A DNA stretch of 64,000 bases from Corynebacterium hylobatis (GTDB lineage: Bacteria; Actinomycetota; Actinomycetes; Mycobacteriales; Mycobacteriaceae), in the NCBI RefSeq assembly GCF_003955685.1, contig NZ_RXHJ01000004.1, positions 122,501-186,500 of the forward strand, written 5' to 3'. The position numbers were made by a program, and so were the translations under genes. Of this stretch, positions 34,709-44,313 are shown one piece after another. The notes below the pieces were generated by a model. It made no database searches. It worked only from the letters and a program-made list of their open reading frames with translations, and had not been told where the DNA came from. Positions within the stretch are counted from its first letter, which is position 1. Each line of letters opens with the position of its first letter.

Positions 34709-36550
34709 ATGAGGGTTCCCCGCCGCCTGCACCACCGGATTCTGGCCGCCGCCGCGCCAGTGGCGGTGCACGCACTCAGGGGGGCAGCCTTTGCCCTGGA
34801 GGTGACCGCCGACCTCACACCCGGTTTCCGGATGACGCGGCGCCGCCGCCTCCCGGAGGACCTCGGCGCCGGGATCCTCGGCGCCGAGCTGGCCACGTGG
34901 TGGGCGATCTCCCCCTCCCTGCTGCCGCGTCCCTGGTGGGTGACTGCGGCGAATGTCGCCATCTGCCAGGGGGCGGGTCATGTGGCGGGCACGGGGGTGT
35001 CCTGGGCGTTGAACCGGTGGCTGCGCCGGCACGGCCTGCGCCCGCCCGCCCGGGTCCGCCACTTCTGGCTGGAGACCGGCCACACGGCGGTGGCGCTGGT
35101 GACCATGGGGGCGGTCTTCATGAGTCTGCGGCGGCAGCGCCAGCAGGCCCGCCTGGTTCACCTGGAGCACGTGCGCGGCGGCCGGCACGCCCTCGCCGGC
35201 GGGGTGGTCGGCACCGCCGGTTACGGGATGCTGCTGCTGCTCGGTGACGCCGCCCAGGTCTCCGTCGACGAGCTCGGCCGCCGGCTCTCCCGCTGGATGC
35301 CGCTGGGGGTGGCATGGTCGCTGGCAGCCGGCGGCCTGACCTGGCTGGCGCTGGTGCTCAGCGACAAGGTGCTCATGCGCCGGTTCCTGGCGGATATGTC
35401 CCAGCGGGCCGAACAGCTCAACCAGTCCGTCTTCCCCGGTACGAGCATGCCCTGGGAACCGGAACGCTCCGGTTCCCCGTGGTCCCTGGAACGGTGGTCG
35501 GCCGTCGGTTCACAGGGTCGGGCGGTGCTCTCCCTCGGCCCGCGGGCGAAGGACATAGCCGAGGTCACCGGCCTGGCGGAGGCCCGGGAACCGATCCGGA
35601 TCTTCGTCGGCCTGGTGCCGGGGCGTTCCCTGAAGTCCGCCGCCCGGCTCGTCCTCGCGGAGATGGACCGCACCGGCGCCTTCCACCGCAGCACCCTGGT
35701 GCTGCAGACCTCCGCGGGTTCCGGCTGGATCACCGACTGGTCCGTGGACACCGTGGAATTCCTCACCGGCGGGAACTGCGCCACCATGGCCATGCAGTAC
35801 TCCTTCCTCCCCTCCGCCCTGTCCTACCTGGTGGACCATGACACCCCGGTGCGCGCCTCCCGGATCCTCATCGAGGCGATCCTCCGCCGCCTGGGGCAGA
35901 TGGCCCCGGAGAACAGACCGAAATTCTACGTCGCGGGGGAATCACTCGGCGCCTACGGCATCGCCACCTCCTTCGACGGCCTGGAGGACCTCCTCGAACG
36001 CACCGACGGTGCCCTCTTCTCCGGCGCCCCCCGCTTCACCCGCATGCTGCGCGGCCTCACCGACGCCCGCGATGCCGGCACCCCCGCCCGACTGCCGGTC
36101 GTCGGCGGCGGCCGGCACGTGCGTTTCGTCTCCCACCCCGAGCACCTGCGCCAGGACTTCAGCGGCATGCCCTACGCCCACGACTGGGACCATCCCCGCG
36201 TCGTGGTCGCCCAGCACCCCTCCGACCCCATCGTGTGGTGGGACCAGGAGCTGTTCTGGCGCCGCCCCGTCTGGCTCACCGAACCCGGCTCCCGCGGGGT
36301 GCCGGGCCCCCGCCCGCAGCGCCTGGATGTGTTCCAGGGGATGCGCTGGATCCCCTTCATCACCGGCTGGCAGATCGGCCTGGATCAGCTGACCTCCCTG
36401 CTGGTGCCCGGCGGCCACGGGCACAACTACCACGAGGAGATGCTCTGGTACTGGGACGCGGTGCTCGGTGGGCACGCCGCGGTGCGGATGGACAGGCGGC
36501 TGGCCCTGCGCGCCGGGGCGTTCATCCGGCGCGATTCGATCAGGCGGTGA
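34709..36550 (+). CDS. membrane-anchored alpha/beta hydrolase (Abhydrolase_9 type)
   Basis: 613 residues. The N-terminal ~270 residues hold about four hydrophobic segments (for example [15 protein letters not shown] and [18 protein letters not shown]), which fits the Abhydrolase_9 N-terminal membrane domain. The rest is the hydrolase domain, with the nucleophile elbow [12 protein letters not shown], an acid in [11 protein letters not shown] and a C-terminal His in [11 protein letters not shown]. Substrate unknown; mycolic-acid or envelope lipid work is plausible because the family is largely actinobacterial. ATG at 34709. Its 3' end overlaps the convergent phoD gene by 11 bp. Confidence 0.88.
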   Translation: MRVPRRLHHRILAAAAPVAVHALRGAAFALEVTADLTPGFRMTRRRRLPEDLGAGILGAELATWWAISPSLLPRPWWVTAANVAICQGAGHVAGTGVSWALNRWLRRHGLRPPARVRHFWLETGHTAVALVTMGAVFMSLRRQRQQARLVHLEHVRGGRHALAGGVVGTAGYGMLLLLGDAAQVSVDELGRRLSRWMPLGVAWSLAAGGLTWLALVLSDKVLMRRFLADMSQRAEQLNQSVFPGTSMPWEPERSGSPWSLERWSAVGSQGRAVLSLGPRAKDIAEVTGLAEAREPIRIFVGLVPGRSLKSAARLVLAEMDRTGAFHRSTLVLQTSAGSGWITDWSVDTVEFLTGGNCATMAMQYSFLPSALSYLVDHDTPVRASRILIEAILRRLGQMAPENRPKFYVAGESLGAYGIATSFDGLEDLLERTDGALFSGAPRFTRMLRGLTDARDAGTPARLPVVGGGRHVRFVSHPEHLRQDFSGMPYAHDWDHPRVVVAQHPSDPIVWWDQELFWRRPVWLTEPGSRGVPGPRPQRLDVFQGMRWIPFITGWQIGLDQLTSLLVPGGHGHNYHEEMLWYWDAVLGGHAAVRMDRRLALRAGAFIRRDSIRR

Positions 36551-38261
36551 TCAGCGCGCCGTCGTAACGCACGCCCGGGCCCTGCACCACCGGGGAACCG
36601 GCGACGGTGACGTCGCGGACGCGCTGCCAGGACATGTCCACGTGCGTCGGGTGGACAGTGAGGGTGGCGTAACCGTGCGCGTCCAGGTCCACGTGCCGGA
36701 TGTGCGGGTTGTGGGCCAGCACGTGACGCTCCGCACTCTGCGAGACGGGGCTGTCCTCCGCCAGGCCGAGGATCTCGTCGACGTTGTTGGCTGTGATGGA
36801 CGAACACACCAGCTCCGCCGCGATGATCCGGTCGCCGTGGTGGATGTGACTGGCCCACTCGGAGTGGATGTCCCCGGTGAGGAAGACGTTGCGTCCGTGG
36901 CCGTGCTCCCGGGCGAGCTCATCGAGCAGGCGCTCGCGGTCTGCGGCATAACCGTCCCACTGGTCGACGTTGACCGGGGTGCCCGCGACATCGAGCCCCA
37001 CCATGCCCGCCAGCTGGGAACGCACAGCCTGGTCGACGTGGATGAGGTTGAGCGGGGCCATCATGACGGAGGTGCCGATGAGGTTCCACCGCGTATCGGC
37101 CGCGGTCAGGCGGTTGGCCAGCCAGGTGAACTGCTCGGAGCCCATGATCGTACGGTCGACCGCGTTGCGCTGCACCGGGTGCAGCACCCCCGGGGCGCTG
37201 CGGTAGGAACGCAGGTCGAGCATGTGGATTTCCGCCAGGCGGCCGAAACGCAGCGTCCGGTAGATGCGCCCACCCCTGGAGGGCGCATCACCGCGGACCG
37301 GCAGCCACTCCAGGTAGGCCTGCATCGCCGCGTCCCGGCGGGTGTGCCAGTCACCGTGGAAGGAGTCGTGACCCTGCGCCCCACCCTCCCAGGCGTTGTC
37401 GGCGATCTCGTGGTCGTCCCAGGTCACCACCCAGGGCGCGGCGGCATGGGCGGCCTGCAGCTCGACATCGCGACGGTAGTGGCCGTAGCGCGAGCGATAG
37501 TCCGCCAGGGTACGGATCTCCCAGGTGGGCACGTGCGGGCGGACCACCCCGTACTTCCCGGCGTAGTCCCCGGACGCGAATTCGTAGAGGTAGTCGCCCA
37601 TGTGCACCACAATGTCGATCTCCCCGGCATGCGCCCGGCGGGCGATGTCGGAGTAGGCGGAGAAGTAGCCGGCCTCGAAATTCGCGCAGGAGCACACCGC
37701 CAGACTGAGCTTCTCGACGTCCGCGTCATCCGCCGGCGCCGTCCGCGTCCGCCCCGTGCGGGACACCCGACCCGCCTGCGCCCCGTCGAGGGCGGTGAAA
37801 CGGTAGTGGTACACCGTGCCCGGACGCAGGCCGAAGGGGTCGACGTGGACGGTGTGGTCCTGCGCGGCGGTGGCGGTGACCGTACCGGCGCGGGTCAGGA
37901 CGGAGAACTCCGGATCCTCGGAGACCTCCCAGCGCAGCAGCACATCAGGGCCGACCCCGGAACCGGGGACCGACTCCGGGGTCGGGGTCACCCGGGTCCA
38001 CAGGATCACGGAATTCGGGAGCGGATCACCCGAGGCCACCCCGTGCATGAACGCGTGGTACTCCGGGTCAGCATAAGGAAGGGGGGCGTGCAGGGAATCG
38101 AGATCCACATCAGCGTAGGCCTGGATATCGGAGGCGCGGACGCGGGTCAGGGAACTGGGTGCGGCTGCCGCGGCGCCGGCGATCAGGGAGCCCTGGAGAA
38201 GCCCCCGTCGCGTGATCCGGGGGCCGGTACGGTGGTGCCCTGTGATGCTCACGGCCCTCAT
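36540..38261 (-). CDS. phoD: Tat-exported alkaline phosphatase, PhoD family
   Basis: 573 residues from ATG 38261. A twin-arginine signal ITRRGLLQGSLIAGAAAA (about residues 15-33) targets export of the folded metalloenzyme. The PhoD N-terminal domain (about 55-180, HGVASGDPLPNSVILWTRV) precedes the metallophosphatase core: HMGDYLYEF, TWDDHEIADN, LTGDIHSEWA supply the Ca/Fe ligands. It releases phosphate from phosphomonoesters and diesters outside the membrane. In-frame starts at 38309 would lengthen the tail without adding conserved sequence. I see no obvious PhoR box upstream, so phosphate control is not shown. Confidence 0.92.
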   Translation of the reverse strand: MRAVSITGHHRTGPRITRRGLLQGSLIAGAAAAAPSSLTRVRASDIQAYADVDLDSLHAPLPYADPEYHAFMHGVASGDPLPNSVILWTRVTPTPESVPGSGVGPDVLLRWEVSEDPEFSVLTRAGTVTATAAQDHTVHVDPFGLRPGTVYHYRFTALDGAQAGRVSRTGRTRTAPADDADVEKLSLAVCSCANFEAGYFSAYSDIARRAHAGEIDIVVHMGDYLYEFASGDYAGKYGVVRPHVPTWEIRTLADYRSRYGHYRRDVELQAAHAAAPWVVTWDDHEIADNAWEGGAQGHDSFHGDWHTRRDAAMQAYLEWLPVRGDAPSRGGRIYRTLRFGRLAEIHMLDLRSYRSAPGVLHPVQRNAVDRTIMGSEQFTWLANRLTAADTRWNLIGTSVMMAPLNLIHVDQAVRSQLAGMVGLDVAGTPVNVDQWDGYAADRERLLDELAREHGHGRNVFLTGDIHSEWASHIHHGDRIIAAELVCSSITANNVDEILGLAEDSPVSQSAERHVLAHNPHIRHVDLDAHGYATLTVHPTHVDMSWQRVRDVTVAGSPVVQGPGVRYDGALITA

Positions 38262-38354
38262 TGTCCCGACTGACCTGCGGGTCCGCAAACCGGGCAGCCG
38301 AGAATTCACACCGCTTTAACTAATGTCACTGCCACGTCACCTACCCTGTGATGC

Positions 38355-39020
38355 ATGCAACTCCCCGCCGCCACCGCTGCCGTCCTCTACGACCTGGACG
38401 GCACCCTCGTCGACCATGACCACGCCGCCCGCGCCGGGGTCGATGCCTGGTGCCGCACCCTCGGCATGCCCGACGGCCAGTGGGACCGGTGGTCGGATAT
38501 CGAGCGACGCTGGTTCACCCGCTTCGAGAACGGCGAGATCAGCCACATGGGTCAACGGGTCGGACGCTGCCGGGAATTCCTCGGCCGCCCTGAGCTGGGC
38601 GAGGCCGAGGCCCTCGACCTCTACGAGTTCTACCTCGCGGTCTACCGGGAGAACTGGCGGGCCTTCCCCGACGCACGCCCCTCCCTCGACAGCGCCCTGG
38701 CGGCCGGGCTGAAGGTCGGGATCCTCACCAACGGGGCACAGGTCATGCAGCAGGCGAAGATGGAGAGCACCGGCCTGTGGCGCGAGGGCATGGTCATGTG
38801 CGCGACCGTGGAGATCGGCGCGCCGAAACCGCAGCCGGAGGCCTACCTCGGGGCACTGGAGAGGCTCGGTGTGACGGCGGAGGAGACCGTCATGATCGGC
38901 GATTCCTGGGTCAATGACGTGGCGGGGGCGCAGAAGGTGGGCATGACCGCCATCCACCTGGCCCGCGAGGGGAACGCCGCAGACAGCATCGGCTCCCTCG
39001 ACGAGATCGTCTGGGGATGA
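38355..39020 (+). CDS. HAD superfamily hydrolase
   Basis: 221 residues. HAD motif I DLDGTLVDHD (13-22) with the nucleophile Asp, motif II ILTNGA (about 117-122), the Lys of motif III in APKPQPEAY, and motif IV MIGDSWVNDVAGA. A helical C1 cap lies between motifs I and II, as in phosphoglycolate-phosphatase-like or haloacid-like members. Cytosolic phosphatase of unknown substrate. ATG at 38355; another ATG four bases earlier is out of frame. Stands alone between two minus-strand genes. Confidence 0.88.
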   Translation: MQLPAATAAVLYDLDGTLVDHDHAARAGVDAWCRTLGMPDGQWDRWSDIERRWFTRFENGEISHMGQRVGRCREFLGRPELGEAEALDLYEFYLAVYRENWRAFPDARPSLDSALAAGLKVGILTNGAQVMQQAKMESTGLWREGMVMCATVEIGAPKPQPEAYLGALERLGVTAEETVMIGDSWVNDVAGAQKVGMTAIHLAREGNAADSIGSLDEIVWG

Positions 39021-39028
39021 GGCGGCCG

Positions 39029-39706
39029 CTACGACTGTTCCGGCAGGCGGCAGGCCACTCCGGTGGAGTGGTGGGGGCAGTAGCCGTGGGGCACCTTGTG
39101 CAGGTACTGCTGGTGCTCGTCCTCGGCCAGGTAGTAGGCGCCTGAATCGGTCTCCGCCAGGGTGCGCACCTCCGTGGTCACCTCACCGAAGCCGTGCTGC
39201 TTGAGCTGGGCGGCGTAGGAGTCGACGATCGACTGGACCTCATCGCGTTCAGCCTCCGCGTCAGGGCCGGTGGTGTAGAAGGCGGAGCGGTACTGCGTGC
39301 CCACGTCATTGCCCTGCCGCATGACCTGGGTCGGATCATGGTTCTCCAGGGCGGTGGCCACCAGCTGCTGCAGGGTGACCTTCTCCGGGTCATAGACCAC
39401 CTCGACGACCTCGGCGTGGTTGGTGCCGCCGCCACAGACCTCGCGGTAGGTGGGGTTGGGGGTGGTGCCGCCGGCATAACCGACGGAGGTCCCCTCAACG
39501 CCCGGCATCTCCCAGTAGATCTTCTCCACGCCCCAGAAGCAGCCGATGCCGACGAGGAGGGAGCGCTGCCCCTCCCGCCAGGGGCCGGTGATCGGGGTGC
39601 CCAGCACGGCGTGCGGACGGGGATGGGCCAGGACCGGGGCGTCACGGCCGGGCAAGGCCTTGTCGGTGGGTACAAGTTCAGGGGTGCGGACAAACATCCA
39701 GGACAT
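39029..39706 (-). CDS. msrA: peptide-methionine (S)-S-oxide reductase
   Basis: 225 residues. The catalytic motif GIGCFWGVEKIYW is at about 55-67 (Cys nucleophile), with GYAGG and NPTYREVCGGGTNHAEVV downstream and a C-terminal CPHHSTGVAC segment supplying a resolving cysteine. It reduces methionine-S-sulfoxide in oxidised proteins, using thioredoxin or mycothiol/mycoredoxin in corynebacteria. ATG at 39706. It is divergent from sodA, so two oxidative-defence genes share one 165-nt promoter region, as in C. glutamicum. Confidence 0.96.
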   Translation of the reverse strand: MSWMFVRTPELVPTDKALPGRDAPVLAHPRPHAVLGTPITGPWREGQRSLLVGIGCFWGVEKIYWEMPGVEGTSVGYAGGTTPNPTYREVCGGGTNHAEVVEVVYDPEKVTLQQLVATALENHDPTQVMRQGNDVGTQYRSAFYTTGPDAEAERDEVQSIVDSYAAQLKQHGFGEVTTEVRTLAETDSGAYYLAEDEHQQYLHKVPHGYCPHHSTGVACRLPEQS

Positions 39707-39762
39707 GGTTCCTACTGTACGCCCGCTTTCGCGGGGTCCGCCACCAGCATCGATCCATTTCG

Positions 39763-39778
39763 GCAACATTATCGTTGC
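39763..39778. promoter_or_regulatory. GCAAC-N6-GTTGC inverted repeat between msrA and sodA
   Basis: GCAAC (39763-39767) and GTTGC (39774-39778) flank ATTATC in the divergent msrA-sodA promoter region. It could be an operator for an oxidative-stress or metal regulator, but I cannot match it to a known box with confidence. Confidence 0.35.
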
Positions 39779-39871
39779 GGAAATGATTCTTTCACTTATC
39801 ATGGTCAGTGGGCGGTTTCCGGCGGTACAGTCGGGAACGTCCCTGTTTAAACGAAAGGAAACTGAAACAAC

Positions 39872-40471
39872 ATGGCAGTTTACGAACTTCCCGAGCTCGA
39901 CTACGCATACGACGCCCTCGAGCCCCACATCTCCGCCGAGATCATGGAGCTGCACCACTCCAAGCACCACGCCACCTACGTCGGCGGCGCCAACGCCGCC
40001 CTCGAGGCACTCGAGGCGGAGCGCAACGGCGAGGCCAACCCGGACCGCGTCCGCGCACTGTCCAAGAACCTGGCCTTCAACCTCGGCGGCCACACCAACC
40101 ACTCCATTTTCTGGAAGAACCTCTCCCCCAACGGTGGCGGCACCCCGACCGGCGAGCTGGCTGAGGCCATCGACCGCGACTTCGGCTCCTTCGAGAAGTT
40201 CCAGGCCCACTTCAACGCAGCTGCTCTCGGCCTGCAGGGCTCCGGCTGGGCCGTGCTCGGCTACGACCACATCGCCGGCCGCCTGATCATCCAGCAGCTG
40301 ACCGACCAGCAGGGCAACATCTCCGTCGACTTCACCCCGCTGCTGATGCTGGACATGTGGGAGCACGCCTTCTACCTGCAGTACAAGAACGTCAAGGCCG
40401 ATTACGTCAAGGCCGTGTGGAACGTCTTCAACTGGGACGACGTCGCACAGCGTTACGCCGCAGCCAAGTAA
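39872..40471 (+). CDS. sodA: superoxide dismutase, Mn/Fe family
   Basis: 199 residues, cytosolic homodimer or tetramer by family. Metal ligands: His28 in MELHHSKHH, His in [10 protein letters not shown] (about 75), Asp and His in [12 protein letters not shown]. The [11 protein letters not shown] ending is more like manganese than iron enzymes. It dismutates superoxide to oxygen and peroxide. ATG at 39872 with GAAAGGAAACTG upstream. The gene is followed by a strong hairpin at 40484 that shares bases with a parS-like sequence. Confidence 0.96.
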   Translation: MAVYELPELDYAYDALEPHISAEIMELHHSKHHATYVGGANAALEALEAERNGEANPDRVRALSKNLAFNLGGHTNHSIFWKNLSPNGGGTPTGELAEAIDRDFGSFEKFQAHFNAAALGLQGSGWAVLGYDHIAGRLIIQQLTDQQGNISVDFTPLLMLDMWEHAFYLQYKNVKADYVKAVWNVFNWDDVAQRYAAAK

Positions 40472-40483
40472 TACCCCCACGTC

Positions 40484-40501
40484 CCCGGGAAACATCCCGG
40501 G
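40484..40501 (+). terminator. intrinsic terminator of sodA
   Basis: CCCGGGA (40484-40490), loop AACA, TCCCGGG (40495-40501), followed by TTTC. The stem is strong and lies 13 nt after the sodA stop. Its last bases are the first of the parS-like palindrome. Confidence 0.75.
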
Positions 40502-40515
40502 TTTCACGTGAAACA
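40500..40515. other. parS-like centromere site
   Basis: GGTTTCACGTGAAACA differs from the widespread parS consensus TGTTTCACGTGAAACA at the first base only, and the inner 14 bp (GTTTCACGTGAAAC, 40501-40514) are a perfect palindrome. ParB-CTP clamps load at such sites to organise the origin region. It is the only copy that I can find in the window. Confidence 0.75.
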
Positions 40516-40549
40516 TCGACGCCCTGCCTCACTCCCCGTGAGCGGGGCG

Positions 40550-41446
40550 TCACCCGTTTCCCTGTCGGAGGATGAAAGACCGGAACTGATCCACAGGCGG
40601 GGCAGCGAGCGCCCCGGCCCGCCACACCAGTCCCAGCTCACGGTACTGCGGCGGATCGACCGGGCGCAGGACGATACCCACCGGCGCCAGATAAGGATCA
40701 TCCAGGGGCAGCAGAGCCACCCCCAGGCCTGCAGAGACCAATCCGGCGACGGTACTCAGTTCCATCGACTCGAACACGAGGTTCGGACTGAAACCGAGCT
40801 CAGCAGCAATGGAGTCCAGGAGCGTGCGGGTCCCGTAACCGGGGAGCATGCCGACGAAAGGCTCCCCGGACGCCTCCCGCAGATCAACAGGACCGGCAAC
40901 AGCAGCCAGGTGGTGCCCCTCAGGCACGGCCAGCGCGAGGCGCTGGACACTGAGCTGGTGCCAGCTGAGGTCCGTGCCGGCCTCCGCCGGGCGGGGGCCG
41001 ACCAGGGCGATGTCGGCGGCGTCGGCAAGCACCCGGTCCACGAGCGAGCGGGCGTCACCCTGGTGAAGCAGGAAGTCGACTCCAGGATGCAGCGCCCGGT
41101 AGTCACGCAGCAGGTCAGGCACCAGCCAGGTACCCAGGGAGTGCATGAAATCCAGCCGGACCGTGCCGAGCTCCGGGTCCATCAACCGGGAGACCTTCCC
41201 GGCCCCCTCCGCGAGTTCCGCAAGGGCCCGGCGGGCGTGGGGCAGATAGGCCCGCCCCCGGGCGTTGAGCGCCAGGCTGCGCCCGCGGCGCTCGAAGAGT
41301 TCGGCCCTGACACCCCGCTCGACGCGACGGACGGCCCGGCTCAGGGTCGGCTGGGGAACACCGAGCTGTGCGGCGCTGTCGGTGAGATGACCGGATTCGG
41401 CGACCATGACGAAGCCCTGCAGGTCAGAGGTGGAGATCCCGGTCAT
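40550..41446 (-). CDS. LysR-family transcriptional regulator
   Basis: 298 residues. N-terminal helix-turn-helix (about 5-64, GHLTDSAAQLGVPQPTLSRAVRRVE) and a periplasmic-binding-like effector domain (about 90-290). It is divergent from the MFS exporter with 62 nt between the starts, which strongly suggests that it controls that gene; a GCTCC-ATGC-GGAGC hairpin lies in the gap. The effector cannot be read from sequence. ATG at 41446; another ATG four bases further upstream is out of frame. Confidence 0.92.
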   Translation of the reverse strand: MTGISTSDLQGFVMVAESGHLTDSAAQLGVPQPTLSRAVRRVERGVRAELFERRGRSLALNARGRAYLPHARRALAELAEGAGKVSRLMDPELGTVRLDFMHSLGTWLVPDLLRDYRALHPGVDFLLHQGDARSLVDRVLADAADIALVGPRPAEAGTDLSWHQLSVQRLALAVPEGHHLAAVAGPVDLREASGEPFVGMLPGYGTRTLLDSIAAELGFSPNLVFESMELSTVAGLVSAGLGVALLPLDDPYLAPVGIVLRPVDPPQYRELGLVWRAGALAAPPVDQFRSFILRQGNG

Positions 41447-41465
41447 GCATGAATCGTATCGAAAA

Positions 41466-41479
41466 GCTCCATGCGGAGC
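41466..41479. promoter_or_regulatory. short palindrome in the LysR/MFS divergent promoter
   Basis: GCTCC-ATGC-GGAGC, overlapped by ATGC-GGA-GCAT (41471-41481). It lies midway between the two starts, where a LysR regulator would bind. LysR boxes are often T-N11-A palindromes, which this loosely resembles. Confidence 0.4.
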
Positions 41480-41508
41480 ATTTTACACATGATGACCAGT
41501 AGGACAGG

Positions 41509-42705
41509 ATGATCACCATGACCACGCCCACCGGCCTGCGACGCGGCGACCGCGACTACAGGCGCGCAGTCCTCGCCCTGCTCGCCGCGGGCCTGGCCAC
41601 CTTCAACACCCTCTACGCCACCCAGGCCCTGCTGCCCGTCCTGGTCGAGGACCTGGACATCACGCCCACAGAGGCGGCCCTGACCGTCTCCGCCGCCACC
41701 GGCCTGCTGGCGGTATGCGTGGTGCCGATGTCGATCCTCTCGGAACGCTTCGGCCGCGGCCGGGTCCTGGTGCTCTCCGCCATCACGGCCACCATTGTCG
41801 GCCTGCTCCTCCCCCTGGCCCCGAACGCCGCCGCCCTCATCGCCCTGCGGGCCCTGCAGGGCATCGCCGTTGCCGGCGTCCCGGCTGTGGCCATGACCTG
41901 GCTGGCCGAGGAGATCCATCCCCTCGATCTGGGCCGGGCCATGGGGATCTACATCGCCGGCACCACCGTCGGCGGACTGACCGGTCGTCTCATCCCGGCG
42001 GGGCTGCTTGAGATCACCGACTGGCGCATGGCGCTGCTGGCCAGCTCCACGGTGGCCCTGCTGACGGCCCTCCTCATGTGGTTCCTCCTGCCGGCGCAGC
42101 AGAACTTCACCCCGAAACACATCGGCCCCCGCACCGAGCTCGCCGCCATGCTCGGCCACCTGCGCAACCCCCGTCTGCTGGGACTGTTCATCATCGCCTT
42201 CGTGGGCATGGGGGTCTTTGTCTCGCTGTACAACTTCTTCGGCTTCCGCATGGTCGAGCACTTCGGCCTCTCCCCCGCCCTGGTGGGCGTGGTCTTCCTC
42301 ATGTACCTGTCCGGCACGTGGAGTTCCACCCGGGCCGGCGCACTGGCCGAGAGATACGGCCGCAGCACCGTCCTCTCCGCCGGTGCTGCCCTCATGCTGG
42401 CCGGGCTGCTCGCCACCGCCGCCGACTGGCTGCCCGCGGCCCTGGCAGGCCTGTTCCTGTTCACGGCGGCCTTCTTCGCCATGCACTCCACCGCCTCCAG
42501 CTGGATCGGCCTGGCCGCCACCGACCACCGGGCGGAGGCCTCAAGCATGTACCTGTTCAGCTACTATGCGGGTTCCTCGTTGGTCGGTGGCGCCACAGGG
42601 CTGGTGTTCATGGCGCTGAGCTGGGCGGGCTTCGTGCTCGTCCTGGCGGTGGGCCTCCTCGTGGTGGTGGCGGTGGCGACCGTGCTCGGCCGCCGCACCT
42701 CCTGA
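41509..42705 (+). CDS. MFS transporter (YnfM-like drug/metabolite exporter)
   Basis: 398 residues with twelve predicted helices. MFS loop motif SERFGRGRVLVLSA (about 77-90) and the second-half copy AERYGRSTVLSAG. The N-terminal LYATQALLPVLVEDL is typical of the YnfM/arabinose-efflux-like group. Two in-frame starts, ATG 41509 and ATG 41518, are possible; AGGA is better placed for the second. It is probably regulated by the divergent LysR protein. Cargo unknown. It ends 3 nt before the convergent nuclease gene. Confidence 0.88.
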   Translation: MITMTTPTGLRRGDRDYRRAVLALLAAGLATFNTLYATQALLPVLVEDLDITPTEAALTVSAATGLLAVCVVPMSILSERFGRGRVLVLSAITATIVGLLLPLAPNAAALIALRALQGIAVAGVPAVAMTWLAEEIHPLDLGRAMGIYIAGTTVGGLTGRLIPAGLLEITDWRMALLASSTVALLTALLMWFLLPAQQNFTPKHIGPRTELAAMLGHLRNPRLLGLFIIAFVGMGVFVSLYNFFGFRMVEHFGLSPALVGVVFLMYLSGTWSSTRAGALAERYGRSTVLSAGAALMLAGLLATAADWLPAALAGLFLFTAAFFAMHSTASSWIGLAATDHRAEASSMYLFSYYAGSSLVGGATGLVFMALSWAGFVLVLAVGLLVVVAVATVLGRRTS

Positions 42706-42708
42706 GAA

Positions 42709-44235
42709 CTAGCCGCCCAACCGGGGTACGCCCGGCGCGCCGGCCCGCAGCCAGTGGCGGACGGCGGCGGTGGCCCGGCAGTCATCCTCGTTGTAACGCA
42801 GGAGCTGGGCGCGGGCCTGCATCGCGGCCGCATCCGAACCCCGGGAGACGCGGCGGGCGTTGATGGACTCCTCACCGTCGAAATCCCCGTCCTCCCAGGT
42901 GTAGCCGGCCTCCGGGGCGACGACCTTCAGCCCCAGGCCGGAAGGGCCAGCCAGCTGGCTGCGCACCACCCGGAACACATCAACCCATTCGTCGCTGCTG
43001 ATGAACTCCTGGATCTCCGCCTCGGCGGGCACCGTGACATCGCCGAAGACGCGGCCGGCGAAGCGCCGCGCGGACATCTTCAGCCAGTGGTTCTCCCCGT
43101 TATTGGACCAGCAGTAGGCGGCGAAGCTCTGCCCCTCTGCCCGGGCACGGGCCCGGCGGTCCATGAGCCAGTGCCAGAAGCGCGCGAAGTTCTCCGCCTC
43201 CCCGTCCCCACCGAGGGGCACCCAGGTGGCGAAGGGATGGTAGTCCTCCCCGTCGAAGGCACCCCACAGGTAGGCCCCCTGGTCAAGGTAGGCCTCCATG
43301 TCGACGTCGATCTCCACGTCCGTCGCAGGTGCCGTCACCGTGTCCACCCTGCGCAGCAGGACGGTGCCCGCGCGCCAGGCGGCGGCCAGTTCGCTGGCTT
43401 CCCCGAGCCCGGCGTCGATGAGTCCGGCGACCGTGTTGATGCCGCGTTCGCGGAAGTCCCGGGCCCGGTCACCGCGCAGGTACAGGGAGATGTCGTCGGC
43501 TGCCCGCAGGTCCGCCTCACACCGGGGCCAGAAGCGACAGGTGGCGCACTCCTTGACGTGGCGGGGGCCGATCGGCAGTTCCGTGGCCAGGGCGACGTCC
43601 AGCGCCGGCTGCAGGGGGGCCGTGGGCGCCAGGAAGGCCCGGGACCTGTCCTGCCCGATCGCCGCCCCCGTGCCGGAATCGAGGCCGATCTCCGCCAGTG
43701 CGCGGGCGGCGAAGGCCAGGCGGTAGCCGTCTGCGACGTGGTGGCGGAGCCGGAAGGGTGCCTGGACAGGTTCCCCCAGGCCGAGGCGGGCGGTGGCGAT
43801 GACCGTGGCGGTGGAACGCTCGTCCGCCCGGGCGACACGGTGGTTGCTGATGACGACGGGCAGGTACGTGTCATCCGGGCGCCGCACAAGCAGGTCCACG
43901 TCGACCCGCCACGGGATGCCGTCGGAGTTGCCCGTGAACACGGCCCCCGTGATCAGGTCCGCCCGGGCAGCCAGCGCTTCCAGGGTGGCCAGCTCTACGG
44001 AGAAGGTGTCCTCCTCAAGCTGGAGCGGGGGAATGTCGGTGCGGAGGAAACGACGCCTGTCCCCCAGCGCCGGGCCGACGGGCAGCCGGGCGTGGACGGC
44101 GGCGCGGGCGGCGTCGGAACGCGCCTTGCGCATCGCGGCCGCGCGGGTGCGGGGAATCTCCGGGTGAACCTGCCGCTGGACCTGCCGGTAACGGCAACCC
44201 ACCAGATCAGCGGCGCTAACGTGCTGGGCAATCAC
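42709..44235 (-). CDS. TM0106-family RecB-like nuclease
   Basis: About 508 residues from GTG 44235; no ATG is available near the conserved start (SAADLVGCRYRQVQRQVHP). The family is described as TM0106 RecB-like: an N-terminal PD-(D/E)XK-like half with VDVDLLVRRPDD and a Cys cluster (CATCRFWPRCEADL) suggesting an iron-sulphur site, then a C-terminal RNase H-like DEDD exonuclease half (EIDVDMEAYLDQGAYLWGA and YNEDDCRATAAVRHWL). It likely acts on DNA or RNA ends; the biological role is not established. An alternative GTG at 44256 is in frame. Confidence 0.82.
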   Translation of the reverse strand: MIAQHVSAADLVGCRYRQVQRQVHPEIPRTRAAAMRKARSDAARAAVHARLPVGPALGDRRRFLRTDIPPLQLEEDTFSVELATLEALAARADLITGAVFTGNSDGIPWRVDVDLLVRRPDDTYLPVVISNHRVARADERSTATVIATARLGLGEPVQAPFRLRHHVADGYRLAFAARALAEIGLDSGTGAAIGQDRSRAFLAPTAPLQPALDVALATELPIGPRHVKECATCRFWPRCEADLRAADDISLYLRGDRARDFRERGINTVAGLIDAGLGEASELAAAWRAGTVLLRRVDTVTAPATDVEIDVDMEAYLDQGAYLWGAFDGEDYHPFATWVPLGGDGEAENFARFWHWLMDRRARARAEGQSFAAYCWSNNGENHWLKMSARRFAGRVFGDVTVPAEAEIQEFISSDEWVDVFRVVRSQLAGPSGLGLKVVAPEAGYTWEDGDFDGEESINARRVSRGSDAAAMQARAQLLRYNEDDCRATAAVRHWLRAGAPGVPRLGG

Positions 44236-44313
44236 AATGGCGTGAGCATAACCCACCCCCGCAGGTAATGTTGAAACAGACCATTCACTCCGGAAGTTAA
44301 GGGCCTCAGAGAC

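Noticed and set aside
36468..38273. 601-codon plus-strand frame opposite phoD
   Set aside because: The PhoD metallophosphatase motifs and Tat signal are on the other strand; this is its shadow.
42754..44268. 504-codon plus-strand frame opposite the nuclease gene
   Set aside because: Low-complexity shadow; the nuclease has recognisable catalytic motifs.
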